From assembly GCF_943734655.1 (NCBI RefSeq), contig NC_071354.1, positions 162,275,142 through 162,339,141 on the forward strand: a DNA stretch of 64,000 bases, in the 5' to 3' direction. The stretch is from Sabethes cyaneus (lineage: Eukaryota > Arthropoda > Insecta > Diptera > Culicidae). The translations under genes and the position numbers were made by a program. Below are positions 47,036 to 57,800 of the stretch, in pieces (within the stretch, counting starts at the first letter, position 1; every line of letters begins with the position of its first letter). The notes beneath the pieces were generated by a model, which saw only the letters and a program-made list of their open reading frames with translations, was not told where the DNA came from and searched no databases.

Positions 47036-48599
47036 AATCTCTACATTCTTACATTTGCGTCGCTTCTGGTAGCCTGTCGAGCAGACATTCCGTTACTGGA
47101 GTTCGGTCTGGAAAACACCGGACAACAGGTGGCAAATGTGATCAAAGAAAGCGAAGCGGAAAATATTTTTGGTGGATACTCAAACGATAAGCCAATCGTT
47201 CCGTTTCCAGAATCATCCGAAAACTGTGTTGGTGGGCCCGACGTTTGCGGATATAGATATGATAAACCTTCATGTCCTTGGGAGCCGCCGCGAACCGAAT
47301 ATAAGGAAGTAACTCTGACAACAACCGAATTACAACGGGAAACGATCACTCAAACGGCCACATTCTGTGGAACGACGAACAGCTACCTACCTCCAGTAGT
47401 CACAACCGTGACATCATCTCGTGTAATAACTCCAACTACAACTATTGTCGTTACTCAAACACCTTTTGTTACGATAACTCGCTCTATTATTCCAACTGTC
47501 ACAAGTCTTTCGACTGCCAGTAGTGTTTCGATTACGAGAACAATCACTCCAACGTCAACATACTTAAGTTACCTACCGTCCATTTCCATTACAAGAACTA
47601 TTACACCAACCTACACTAATTTGATATATCTGGATTCCGTCACCGTAACTCGAACCGTCACCCCGACTTCGACAAATCTTTTCTATGATGCTTCCGTAAC
47701 CGTCAATCGTACGGTTACTCCAACTTACACCAATTTGTTCTACGATGCCTCAGTAACTGTCAACAGAACCGTAACCCCGACCAGCACCAATGTTTTCTAT
47801 TTACAATCTACAACTGTGAACCGAACTGTAACTCCGACTTCTACGAATGTCTTCTACCTTGCTTCCGTTACTGTCAATCGTACTGTAACGCCCACTTCGA
47901 CGCGACTCTTCTATCTGGATTCAGTGACCGTTAATAGAACAGTTACCCCCACATTCACCCAACTACACACGTGGTCTTCTACCCTCACGCAAGTCAGAAC
48001 GATTACACCTACATTCGTCATACAAGATACAGCCGAGACTCGAACTGTTACAAGGTGAGTCATCAAAAACAAACATTTATGCTTACGATCACACAACATT
48101 CTTACAAATATTTTTGTTTTTAAGGACTCTCACTCCATCGTTCGTGGTTCAGACTTCTGTCCCAACGACCACGGTAACGCGCACCCTAACGCCAACCTAC
48201 CTAATTACCACCACCGCTGCGTCCACCAACACCATCACCCGTACCATAACCCCTCAGGCAACCAGCACCACAACGGTAACGGCTCCGGTACAAACCGTAA
48301 CCGTGCGCGACAAGAAAACGATAACCGTAACTCCAACTCTTACCTCGACTCCAACGATATACTCCACCATCACGCTGGAACCGAAAACGGTGTGCACACC
48401 GGCCAATACCTATCTGCCCGACAAAGATGTGTCCACTTCGGTTCGCACGGAAACCGTAACCCAGAGACTGACGGAAACGGTCATAGCGTGCACACCAACG
48501 AACGCCTATCTCCCAGTTGCCGAAACATCCGCCTACAAGCGATCGCCGCTGCCTTCCGATATTCTGCCTCCGGAGGAGAATCTCATCGAACTGATCTAA
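47036..48599 (+). CDS. Secreted Thr-rich repeat glycoprotein (start exon missing)
   Basis: Two coding exons are clear. Exon one seen here starts after a pyrimidine-rich acceptor (TTCATTTCAG) at 47036 and ends at 48054 (ACAAG before GTGAGT). A 70-bp intron follows, and the next exon runs 48125-48599 (TAA). The split codon AG|G keeps the frame, giving 497 residues plus an unseen start. The N-terminus has a hydrophobic signal peptide (LYILTFASLLVACRA). A Cys-containing, acidic region follows, and then about twelve 19-residue repeats of the type SVTVNRTVTPTSTNLFYDA; five carry the N-glycosylation sequon NRT, and Thr density suggests O-glycosylation. Three C-x-x-x-N-x-Y-L-P modules (CGTTNSYLPP, CTPANTYLPD, CTPTNAYLPV) flank the repeats. 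Synonymous variation between repeats argues for selection on protein. A mucin-like or cuticle/eggshell surface role is plausible but inferred; I recognise no named family. Confidence 0.88.
48055..48124 (+). other. Intron of the Thr-rich gene
   Basis: 70-bp phase-2 intron: donor GTGAGT, T-rich tract, acceptor TTTTTAAG. Conceptual removal joins RTVT with R-TLTP in the repeat rhythm, which supports the splice. Confidence 0.9.
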
Positions 48600-49046
48600 G
48601 CTGACGGAAAAAGGACAACGGTTACAGGACCTGTGATTAATTTGGCTTGAGAACTCATGAATTTACCGAAGGCTAGAAGAAACGCTTCAAAAATCTGACG
48701 TTGAAACATCTATTTTGGCGCAGGCGTTTTGGTGAACCGAACCCAAACCAAGATTGCGACTCATTTATTTGAAGTTTTGCATCGTACAACAAAATACTCA
48801 ACATTTCGCTGTTTATACAAAGTTTAACGCTGTGTTAGCATTAAATCGTAGAAGAAAAGATAGTCGTTGATAGTGTAAGTAATTAGGAACCGCCGAGAAG
48901 CAGAAATCACTTGCCGACAATAGGAAACAGCAGCAGTAAACCCCGACAGACCAGAGCGTGCGTAGATTTTTTTTAATTTAAAGATGCTTAACAAGTGCAT
49001 ACCGTATTATTCCCATGTAACAGACGTGTTCAAATAATGAAATTAA

Positions 49047-49052
49047 ATAAAG
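49047..49052 (+). terminator. Polyadenylation signal of the Thr-rich gene
   Basis: AATAAA about 450 bases after the stop codon, followed by a GT-rich stretch (GTTGTGTATT). It is the first canonical signal downstream and implies a 3' UTR of about 470 bases. Confidence 0.65.
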
Positions 49053-50188
49053 AATCCAATGTTGTGTATTAATTGTGTTTTTAACTTTAAAGAGTTGGTT
49101 GCCAGAAAATGATACACATGTAGATCTTCACTAAATTACTGCTTTCATTGAGTTTTATTGAAATCTATATGAAATAAAAACAATTCTATTATAGTTTTAT
49201 TAGAAACAAAATAGAGACTTGCCTATTGCAATTAAGTAGAATACAATGAAATCAATGTTACCATCTACTACTAAACATCTAACTGCCCTACTATAAGCAG
49301 ACTAAATATAAAATTGCATTCCGAATATATTTTATAATTTTCCAAGTTTTTTGTACGTAAGTTTGTCATTGTTATTACTTGGACTATGACCTGAGCACCT
49401 CGTTTAATCCTCACAATATATTAAATATAGTTAAATTAAATTAAATAAGTTAAGTTTAAATTCCCAAAGACGCGGCAGGAATAAAACAATATCTTTTAGC
49501 GAATACGAGTGTGACAGTACTCTAGAGCGTTTCTACAAGTTTTGTTACCAAAAAGGTCCAAATTGCTTTGCATTAAATTAGGTTTACAGCTGATCGGGCA
49601 TACGGTCTTAGCTTTGTGGTTAGGTACATTTAAACTTAAAACGTAAGGAATATTGCTCGTTCTTCGACCTTTGCATGAAACATTTGGAGAGAATTTTTTT
49701 ACACAGTTCGACTTCGAATGGAAAAGTTTAGCTTGCGGTTAAAGGCACCGACTTGTGATTTTTAACTATCATCGTAGCTCAATGCTTTTTCGCTTACGAT
49801 CGACGATCAAACAATCTTCAAAACGTTTTATGACCCGACAAGCCATAGATCATAGGTACAATCTTTAACTTCTTTCCGATAGCACAACGAGAAAGATCAT
49901 CTTCAAAGTGCACATTATTTTCGCACACGTGTTATTATTTTGGTTCCTTTTTTTTTGTAACAAAATGCGGTGAATTTATTTCACTCAAGTCTTTTTTGAC
50001 GTAGACAACTCTGCAATTTACAGGAAGCACGGACAAACAGACATAACTCTTGAAAGAAAAATCAACTAAAATAATCGTCACGCACTTTTTGCCAGAACAC
50101 GAGCACCATCTATAATCGATATTCCCATATAATACTTCAACCCATATACTTCAACGGGATGACATACAAAGGCTAAAGCAATAATCGT
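49053..50188. other. No gene seen
   Basis: AT-rich spacer downstream of the Thr-rich gene. Confidence 0.45.
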
Positions 50189-50525
50189 ACACACAGAAAA
50201 ATAAATTGTAAATGCAAAAGAATTCTGTATAAATTCAACAAAAAATATTGTTGACTGAAGGCTAACCCAGATATTTTTTTGATTCTAACTATTTGACCTT
50301 TTAGTTCAACAATAAGGTTTGTTATTTCGAATAATAGCTAGTTTCTATCAAAGAAAAAATTGTAGCATCAAAAATAAGTATTTTTGGGTTTATAAACGAT
50401 CTAGTAGAAGCAAAAATAGTATGAATTAAGTTTAAACAATATTTTTTTGATTCTAAAATATGATTCCAGTTGAACTCAACAACAGGTAATGGTTGTTTCA
50501 AACTATCAGCATTTTTCTGCGTGTA
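50189..50525. mobile_element. 337-bp MITE with CACRCAGAAAAAT ends
   Basis: Left end ACACACAGAAAAAT (50189 onward), right end ATTTTTCTGCGTGTA (50511-50525), bounded by TA dinucleotides. The interior repeats ATATTTTTTTGATTCTAA twice. An ORF of 100 codons on the minus strand spans it but is chance. Ends of this type with TA duplication suggest a Tc1/mariner-like mobiliser. Confidence 0.7.
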
Positions 50526-51566
50526 GGCAACATCTGGTAAAGCCCATAACGAACCTACTCTCGGATAGAAGTGTATTGGTTTGATCTCAGCCTTGGACAA
50601 ATGTGTGTTAATGATAACTAGCAACTTGCGAACGAGAGGTTGCTTTTTGCCTATTTCCTATTTTGTGTAAACCATATGGAAATCATAACAGAATGGAGCG
50701 AGATGATAGTTGTTTAGCCAACCTTTCGACGTCAGTCTCCTGATTAACTAACAACAGGAGTATCTCTCAAACAAGCAAATATTGTTTATGGGGCATTTCC
50801 CTTCTTTCGTTAAAAAGCGCCACTTTTACAACTACGGTGACATTCCCAACCAACAATAAATTTGAAATGACTGTTACAGCGTATGATGAATGGGAGTGTG
50901 AGTGTTATGTCTGTTTGTCTGTGCAGGAAGGTAAAGTGTCGGCCCAAAAAAAAGCTAATGATATAAGTATCTCGAAAAGTTTTAAGCTCTAATAGCTGCA
51001 GATAACTGTTAACAACTCTTTTAAACCTCCAATGTAAACAGCATTATTATCACAGAACAAACTTATAAGGTATAGTAAGTAACCGCAGAATGGATCGTTT
51101 GTTAATTAAAAGATTACTATTTTCCAAATTATCGCGGTCGAGACTACCTTCTTGCATCACCCTGGAAAGCATAAGAGACAGAGGGGTGGTGTGGCTTTCA
51201 AACTACATACATTGCCCATGTTTTGGTACCTTTGATTCTAGTATTTACTTACCGGTTGATTCATTTTAAAACAAATGAAACTAAGCAGAAAGCAGTTAAA
51301 CACAGTCTTTAAGCTATAATTTAACTATTATTAGCTGTTATTTTCAATATATAGGCTACTTCAAAATTGTGGCCATCCGTGGATATTTAGTAAGAGTAGA
51401 GACAAAAAGAGAATCTCTCATTGCATTGTTACTTAGTTCCTTTTGAAAAGTTACGCGTGAACTATTATTTGCAGCAAAAAAGCAAAACATGTTGAAAAGC
51501 GTAAAGTATTGTGCGCCTCCCATTCGTGTGTTTCTCTATTTTAATTTACATCGCATTGTTCAACTA
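50526..51566. other. No gene seen
   Basis: AT-rich spacer. Confidence 0.45.
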
Positions 51567-51682
51567 GGGTGATTTATGTATTTTGAACAGGCGTTACGCG
51601 TACTCTATTTTGGACTTTTGAGGCAAAATCAAATGGAAATGTCCAAAATAGTGAACGCGTATCCAAAATAGTTAAATCACCC
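51567..51682. mobile_element. 116-bp palindromic MITE, second copy
   Basis: Same family as 24685-24808: GGGTGATTTATGTATTTTG start, TCACCC end, TA at 51565-51566 and 51683-51684. Its right arm has a deletion inside the GCGTTACGC stretch compared with the first copy. Confidence 0.9.
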
Positions 51683-51748
51683 TACATTGCTGTATTATTC
51701 TTCAAATTTTTTGATAACAAAGATAATCCATTCGAAATTCAGTGGTTA

Positions 51749-53134
51749 TGCATAATAATAGTAGAATCAAAATATATAGAATGCCAGTGTCGCTGTTTTT
51801 CTACAGCACTCATTGTGGTAAACATTTGGGTATGAAATGGGGAAGGCAAATGAGGAGTGTCCAATATAGCTCTAGCTATCCCAAGCCCCTACCTAGCGCC
51901 TCCACGTGGCCATACCCGGTAATGCTCTATTGAGTAGCCAAGCTAGGAGGTGCGATACTGTGTGGTTCCCGGCTGCCTGATCTCATAATCGAGGTTTTGG
52001 GCAGACGGTGGAGCCACACGATCTGGTAAGCATAATATAAGTTATTTTAATGATTTTTTTCGTTTTAGCTTATGAGGCATTTACTGCTTTATAGTGAAAA
52101 CTTTGGCCAATACGAGTGTTAATACTGCACATGGATATTGGATACCAGAAGAAAAATTAAATTAATTATTAGAAGCATTTATGGAAACTAAAAGGACGCA
52201 ACTCTATTCCATTCGAAGGACTGCTGGTGAGATTGTTCTATTTTTACCCATATATACCACATTTCATAAATAAACTAGAATCGGGAAGAGGGAGGGACCA
52301 TCAGAGCACTTGTTTGAAGCGGTGGGCCTAGGGAGAGTGAAACAGTCAACTTTCTAGGGTTAATCTTGGCCCGATTAACAACACATCGTGGATAATGAGC
52401 GGGCTCTTCTCCCCACCTGCTGGAGTCATTCTGCATTAAGACGGTTTATTCAACGATTGACTCAGGTGACTTAGCCCTTGGAAGGAGATTCTCTAAATCC
52501 CTGGTACGTGTAAGTGATGTTGCTTATCGACCAATTCCCTTTTGGCCCTTCATACAAGAGTTGGGAAGCATGACCAATCGTTGAATATGTTTAACTCTTT
52601 TTGACATGATAGGCTCATTGCTATGAACGAATGTTCTGCTAAGGCAGGTGGTAGTACCATATATTCATTCATATTCAGCACTCATTGTGGTAAACATGAT
52701 GCTAACAATCTGTATTAAGTCTGTGAATCGGGAACTTCATTGTTAAAGTTGCTCGTTGTTTTTTTATCTGTTCTTTATATGTGCGCTGGTTGGCGCTGTC
52801 ATCAGTGCGCTCATCGCTGTGTTTTCATGCCAGTAAAATGTTTTTAAACATTCTTTTTCTTTTCGTCCGGATGAATTGAATCCCACAACTGCGTCCTTTT
52901 GCACCGATTTTTCAGAAATTTGAAGCAAGCGAAGTTTTCAATCGCATTACGTGGCAGCCTTATTTGAAATTTTAAACTGGTTGTCAAAGTTTGACAATGA
53001 GATTCCTCTTTTGATGTATCTCAGGCACACACACATATACACATACATTATCTGAACATGTGTGATGTTCACCACGCGCACTGCAGCGACACTGGCATTC
53101 TGTATATATATATTGATTATACTATAATAATGCA
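51749..53134. mobile_element. Possible 1.4-kb element bounded by 47-51 bp inverted repeats
   Basis: TGCATAATAATAGTAGAATC through AGAATGCCAGTGTCGCTG (51749-51795) has an imperfect reverse complement at 53084-53134. Between them lie repeat block B (51790-52000), an unassigned 52.2-52.7 kb stretch and no transposase. A 22-bp direct repeat CAGCACTCATTGTGGTAAAC (plus AT) occurs at about 51805 and 52677. It could be a composite non-autonomous element or a rearranged block. Confidence 0.45.
51790..52000 (-). repeat. Dispersed repeat block B, right copy (inverted)
   Basis: Reverse-complement match to 44930-45260, without the 144-bp MITE. It includes the empty insertion site near 51929-51937. Confidence 0.85.
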
Positions 53135-53146
53135 ATGATAAATACA
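52001..53146. other. Unassigned sequence
   Basis: Non-coding. The part 52260-52600 is GC-richer than average and could be a relic of an LTR or another element, but no ends were found. Confidence 0.4.
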
Positions 53147-53650
53147 GGGTGCAACCGGAAAAAATTTAAAAAAGGTTTAAATTTTAATGTCGGGTTAATT
53201 TGTGTAACCAATTACTTATTTCTGATGACAGTGTATTTGTTTATGTTTGTTAACTTTCAAGTGCTGCATCTGAACATCAGAATTGTTTTATTTTAATTTT
53301 TGTGAATATGTACGTCAAAGCAATGATTAGGATTTTGCAGCTCGCTCAGAAGACGCCGAAGAAGATTGCCAAGGTGCTAGGATGTCATTTGGCCAATATG
53401 TCTTTACCTCTTTACTGAGGTTTACTCGTACGCCAAACGTGATCAAATCGATACGTGCAAAGAGTGCCGTTACGTACCATAAGAAAACTTACCAAGAAAG
53501 CCAAAATTTCTGATAAATCCATGCGAAGAATCACCAAAGAAGATTTGCACGCATCTTCCAGAATAAGAGTAAAACGCCACTCAATCAGGGGGCGGTAAAA
53601 GGAACTACGAGTTCATTTTACCGAAGAAATTTACGGAGAAAGTGAACTTT
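53147..53650 (+). pseudogene. Tc1/mariner relic, 5' part
   Basis: Begins with a transposon-end-like ACAGGGTGCAACCGGAAAAA. From about 53308 degraded frames read MIRILQLAQKTPKKIAKVLG and then VPLRTIRKLTKKAKISDKSM with RRITKEDLHASSR, the paired-like DNA-binding region of a mariner transposase. This is a lineage different from the DD37-like copy at 14.6 kb. No catalytic residues are present. It is cut at about 53650, where LINE sequence begins. Confidence 0.75.
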
Positions 53651-53654
53651 AAGT

Positions 53655-54060
53655 TAATGTTGTTTAATGAAGTGTGGAAATTCAATCCGTAGTAGCATGT
53701 CTGTTACTGCTAAAATCTCTTGCTATTGATGATAGACGATGTAACAAGCTCATAGAGAACATCTTGTAGGCGGCGTTGATCAGCGTAATGCCGCGGTAAT
53801 TACAGCAATCCAGCCGATCGCTCTTTTTGTAGATGGGACAAACCACACCTTCCTTGCACTCCTCCTGTAGTTTCTCCTCCTCCCAAGACCTTGGAATTAT
53901 CCAGTGAAGTGCCGTTACTAGTAGTTACTACTGCTTGTAGTCTTAGCTTTAGTTTCGAGCCAACACATTTCATAATTCAACCGCTGGCTCCGGATCAAAC
54001 GTTGCCATACGCCGCTCCTAATCTGAAGTGCAAGCACTCGCCTGGTTGAGGAATCGTCAA
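53655..54060 (-). pseudogene. RTE-like LINE fragments (minus)
   Basis: Minus-strand reading gives EEWK/QEG, VVCPIYKK(S)DRLDCCNYRG and GITLINAAYKM-like residues, the same reverse transcriptase segment as in the + copy at 41.8 kb. The part 53935-54060 resembles the 5' side of the minus-strand LINE near 18.8 kb. It is a patchwork of pieces. Confidence 0.75.
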
Positions 54061-54448
54061 GCTAGTAAGAGTCGTCCCCAATATAGGGACAGACACCTAA
54101 AGCTGACAAGACTATTTCTCTTTACTACACTCAACAATAGCATGAGTGCCTTCTTTTCTGTTTATGACAGTTAGTTTACGACAGTTGGTTAAGCGATCTC
54201 CGCTAAAGTTGTTCATATTATGCTTGGTTAAGAGGCTGGATAACCAACGAATAGGCAAGCCTTCTCTTTAAATGTATGCAATGGCATTACTGAAAAAAAT
54301 GTAACGAAAACCAATAAAATGCTAGTATAGAAAACTCAAAGTATCCTCAATTACTAGTTTTAGTAACCATGATAAGGACTAACTGACCTTGAAATACTTA
54401 ACTATGGCACCGGAATTTTCATTATCTTGGCTGGTCGTCAGCTTATAG

Positions 54449-54684
54449 CGAATTCATAAATTAACCTGGGTTCGTGCTAACTCGATCCCGAAATTTATGA
54501 ACGATACGGGCAGTTTGACAGATCAACCCGTAAACCGTAAGGCTAGACAGTTTTAACCTGCGCTTCAAACTGAATGCTGTCAGTTTAACCGAGATGCAAT
54601 CTCGGTTAATTTATGAACGCTTTGACAGCACTTCAATTAAAACTGAGTGCTAATCGACCTGAGCCAGGTTAATTTATGAATTCG
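54449..54684. mobile_element. 236-bp MITE with perfect 21-bp inverted ends
   Basis: CGAATTCATAAATTAACCTG (plus one G) at 54449-54469 and the exact reverse complement at 54664-54684. Subterminal copies of GGTTAATTTATGAACG-like words occur inside. Flanks are TTATAG and TTATTAG, an imperfect duplication. No coding sequence. Confidence 0.88.
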
Positions 54685-54704
54685 TTATTAGTTTCTCTTT
54701 AGAT

Positions 54705-55368
54705 AGGGTATGTTGCTGCTTCATCGTAATTGCCTATTCCCGTCCTATCCAACACAAATTATTAAAAATATCAGCATTTTATAACACACAATGCAAAATT
54801 AGTTAATCCCCAATATTTTAGTTTGTTGTCTATCATACGCGATCAATCAAAGTTAGCTGAGATTTATTTAAATGCTTTTTATCATTAAAGAAGTCCTACC
54901 AGCCGGAATTCCTACCTTTTTTCGTGTGACGAAGAAGAAAATTTCGAATAATCGTTTTAATTTCTGTCATTCATAAATGAAAATAACTCATACAAGATAT
55001 TCTCGTTATTCTACAGCCAGGAAAACTTGCTTGACCTGCAGAAATTTTGCAGAATAACATTTATCATGCCGTCCTACACAAATACATGCGCGTTAGCTTC
55101 GTAAACATTGGTGTGATTTTTAGTTCGGACGATGAAAAATGTTGATGGACGGATTTTAAAACGGTACGACAAATTGAAGAAATAAAGACAGTTGCGTAGT
55201 TTCAATAATATGCTTTAATAATCGCTTTCAGGTGATTTCAAAGTTCACGGATCGGAAGGTAAGTGTGTTTTAGTCAAATCAGCACAAGAACTTTTGGAGT
55301 AGTCATTAAATTCATCCAACAAATGATGAAAATTAAAATGGCTTTACTTACTACGACGGGAATTAGGA
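54705..55368 (-). repeat. Dispersed repeat block A, right copy (inverted)
   Basis: Reverse-complement match to 43610-44255 over essentially its whole length, with moderate divergence and small indels. Immediately preceded by the 236-bp MITE. Confidence 0.85.
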
Positions 55369-55449
55369 AAAAAAAATCCTATTGCCCTTTTTGACTATGG
55401 GAAGTAAATGGTTCATCAAAACATTACCGATAAAATAATATTTAGTATT

Positions 55450-55870
55450 GATTCTACCACCAGGTTCTATGACCAACAATGGAAAATACAAATTTTTAGA
55501 GAACCGTCATTCTGGAAATATTCAAAAAGATGTGCTGCATACATCCAATCATTTGGTTAGTTGTAGTGATCGTAAGCAGGAACATTTTTCGTTTGAAAAC
55601 AGAATGTCACAATCACTGTGCCGCTTTGAGCAGCTGCCGACATCTTTCAACTCTAGCAACATTCTGCTATACAGGCAAATCGTGCACCCGTTGTTTTTTG
55701 TATGGAATCAATCGAAGATTATCTTGCAAAATATTCTTCATGGTAAATTGCGAAATTCCTAGTTCCTTCGCTATCTCACTCCCAAACTGATCTAGTTTCC
55801 GTGGAATTCGCTCTTTTACTCGTTTGATTGCTTCCGATGTCCTAACGATGCATTGTTACCGGTCATTTTA
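55450..55870 (-). pseudogene. Tc1-like transposase relic (minus)
   Basis: Minus frames read AIKRVKERIPRKLDQFGSEI and AKELGISQFTMKNILQDNLR, then YKKQRVHDLPV, ARVERCRQLLKAA and a KRKMFLLT trace where the first catalytic Asp-Glu (usually SDEKMF) would be. Stops interrupt it. It is a third Tc1/mariner lineage in this window. Nothing of the C-terminal catalytic residues is visible. Confidence 0.78.
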
Positions 55871-57560
55871 AATGAAACGGTACCAATGCCAAGGCGTCAA
55901 AGTTTTGTTTTTTTTGTAGTGTTTAAGTGTAGTTTGTAAGCGTAGTTCGTAAGATTAAATCCGTAATTCAATTTTGATTATTTATGTGGCTCTTCTAATT
56001 GTTGTTAGTTTTCTTTTGTTTTGCATATTTATCTTTGTATTTTTGTTTAACTTAGAGTAAGCGTACTAATCCCTTAAATCATTCAACCGGTAATTAGTCA
56101 TCGAAAAATTGCGTAAAAATATTATTGTGAACGTTACCATTTAGTGAAGTGAGGAGACACTGTCTGAATGCGGACTTAGGAACCTAAAAGAGACCTTCGG
56201 CGTCCACCCCGGAACATCCAGACCAGGTGTTGGGGCTTTGCACGGAGGCTCTAAAGGCTCCGTAAGACATCCTAAGTCAGGGACAGCCTTACTCACTAAG
56301 TGGTAACATCCTCAAAAAACCCCTTTGTAACGGAAAGACCGCATCGATAAAAGACGGCAAAAAGTCCGCACTAATTACACAACCCCTAATAGTTCCCGAT
56401 CATGCAGCAAAAAGTATACCAGTTGGTTGCGTTGACTGCACGAAAGTTCGATATCCGGAGGTGTCGAGAAAGGGAGAAGGATTGGGAGAGAGGATACCGG
56501 AGGAAAAGAGGAGAATTGGTTGGGGATGATCGCAGGATGGAGAGATAAGCAGGAGAGAGTTGATCGATAGTCGTTGTCGAGTACGGAGGGAAAAGTTAAG
56601 ATTTCCCCACCGTACAGTTCGAAAAACCGCGTGTTTTGCGTCGCCAAGTAATTCCGGACAAAAAGTATAGTCCGAAGAGCAGAAAAATATATCTGGCTGA
56701 GTGGTTAGTGAAGCCGATACGTAGTTCCGGCTTCCGAAGAACCCTGTGATATCCCCTACGATCTGCAACTCCGCGGCTGTCAAGCGTTACGGCAACGAGC
56801 GAAGATGGGTGTATAGCTGCCGGATTTTACCGATCAACGAAGAAGCGCGACGAGCCTTTCACGTGGACGGCGCATATCGCTATAACGGCAGGATTTATCG
56901 CTGCACTACTACACGGTCATCATGGTCAAGTCTATCCCGGTAACCCAGCGTCTACGAAATTCCCAATAAATTAGAACCAGTCAATTAGCACAGTCATCGA
57001 AGCCTGTTCTTCTCCTCACTCTCTTCGTTCTTCATCATCATCAATGGGCCCCAACTTGTGACATCGAGCGCTGCACCAATAGAACGGTAATAAAGTTTTC
57101 ATGCATGGAATTTTCTATTCTTTTATATAAGTAAGAGCCACTAGTCCTTTTCATTTCTTTCTTTGACGCTTCTGGTGGTTCCGCTTCGTTTCGGGTAAGT
57201 TGTCGGGTTGTACGAGTCCTCCGAAGGTCGGTTGCCGACCCTGAGATAAAAATGAATTGAGCTAGCTGGGTTGAGTGTTCAAACCGGCACTTATAGCGTT
57301 TACAGTCAGGTTTTCCAGGAACTGCTTTCTTTGTATCGCTTGATGGTACGAAAGTTGAATCTTTCGTTTATCCTAAGGGGCACCAGCTTCTTTTGAATAT
57401 TACACAGTCGAAAATTTTTCAAAAACAGACAATCACAAGTTCCCTTTTTGCGGCCATAATTACCACGGCTCTTAAACGAATGAAAATTTTAAACAAGCTT
57501 GCAAGCTGTGTTGATATTTCAATACACTGTAATGTAAATATGCAGACACATCTGGGTTTG
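55871..57560. other. Unassigned GC-richer segment
   Basis: From about 56150 to 57240 the base composition shifts towards G+C. There are runs such as GGCACCAGCTTC-like and CTTCGGCGTCCACC-like sequence and an AATAAAG near 57091. ORFs on both strands (56400-56783 -, 56746-56943 +) look like shadows without known domains. It could be an LTR, a leader of a retroelement or an uncharacterised exon cluster. I found no repeated ends inside the window. Confidence 0.35.
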
Positions 57561-57800
57561 GCCTAGGTGCTACACACCCCGTAAGAATTTGTCGCACGAC
57601 GTCGGACAGACGTAAGCATTAAGTTAGCATATGTCGGACGAAGTCCGTTCGACAATTCTTACCGGGATTCGAAGCATGCACCTTCTGTTTTAATTCGACA
57701 GACTGACTAGTGCTACGATTCGATTGATCCAGCATCTCCCAGCTGAGACTTGAACATATGACAACTGGTTTATCAGACCAGCGTCAATCTGGGAGGCATG
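57561..57800 (-). repeat. SINE (minus) carrying an 89-bp foldback insertion
   Basis: Minus-strand head: ACGCTGGTCTGATAAACCAG and TATGTTCAAGTCTCAGCTGG. Tail pieces CAGTCTGTCG, AAAACAGAAGG and GTAGCACCTAGGC. The tail is interrupted at 57578-57666 by a palindrome with arms CCCGTAAGAATT and CCCGGTAAGAATT (reverse strand). The body between head and tail is shortened compared with the 62-kb copy. Confidence 0.8.

Noticed and set aside
47041..47349. Minus-strand ORFs opposite the Thr-rich gene
   Set aside because: They are shadows of the coding frame; the plus strand has splice sites, signal peptide and repeats.
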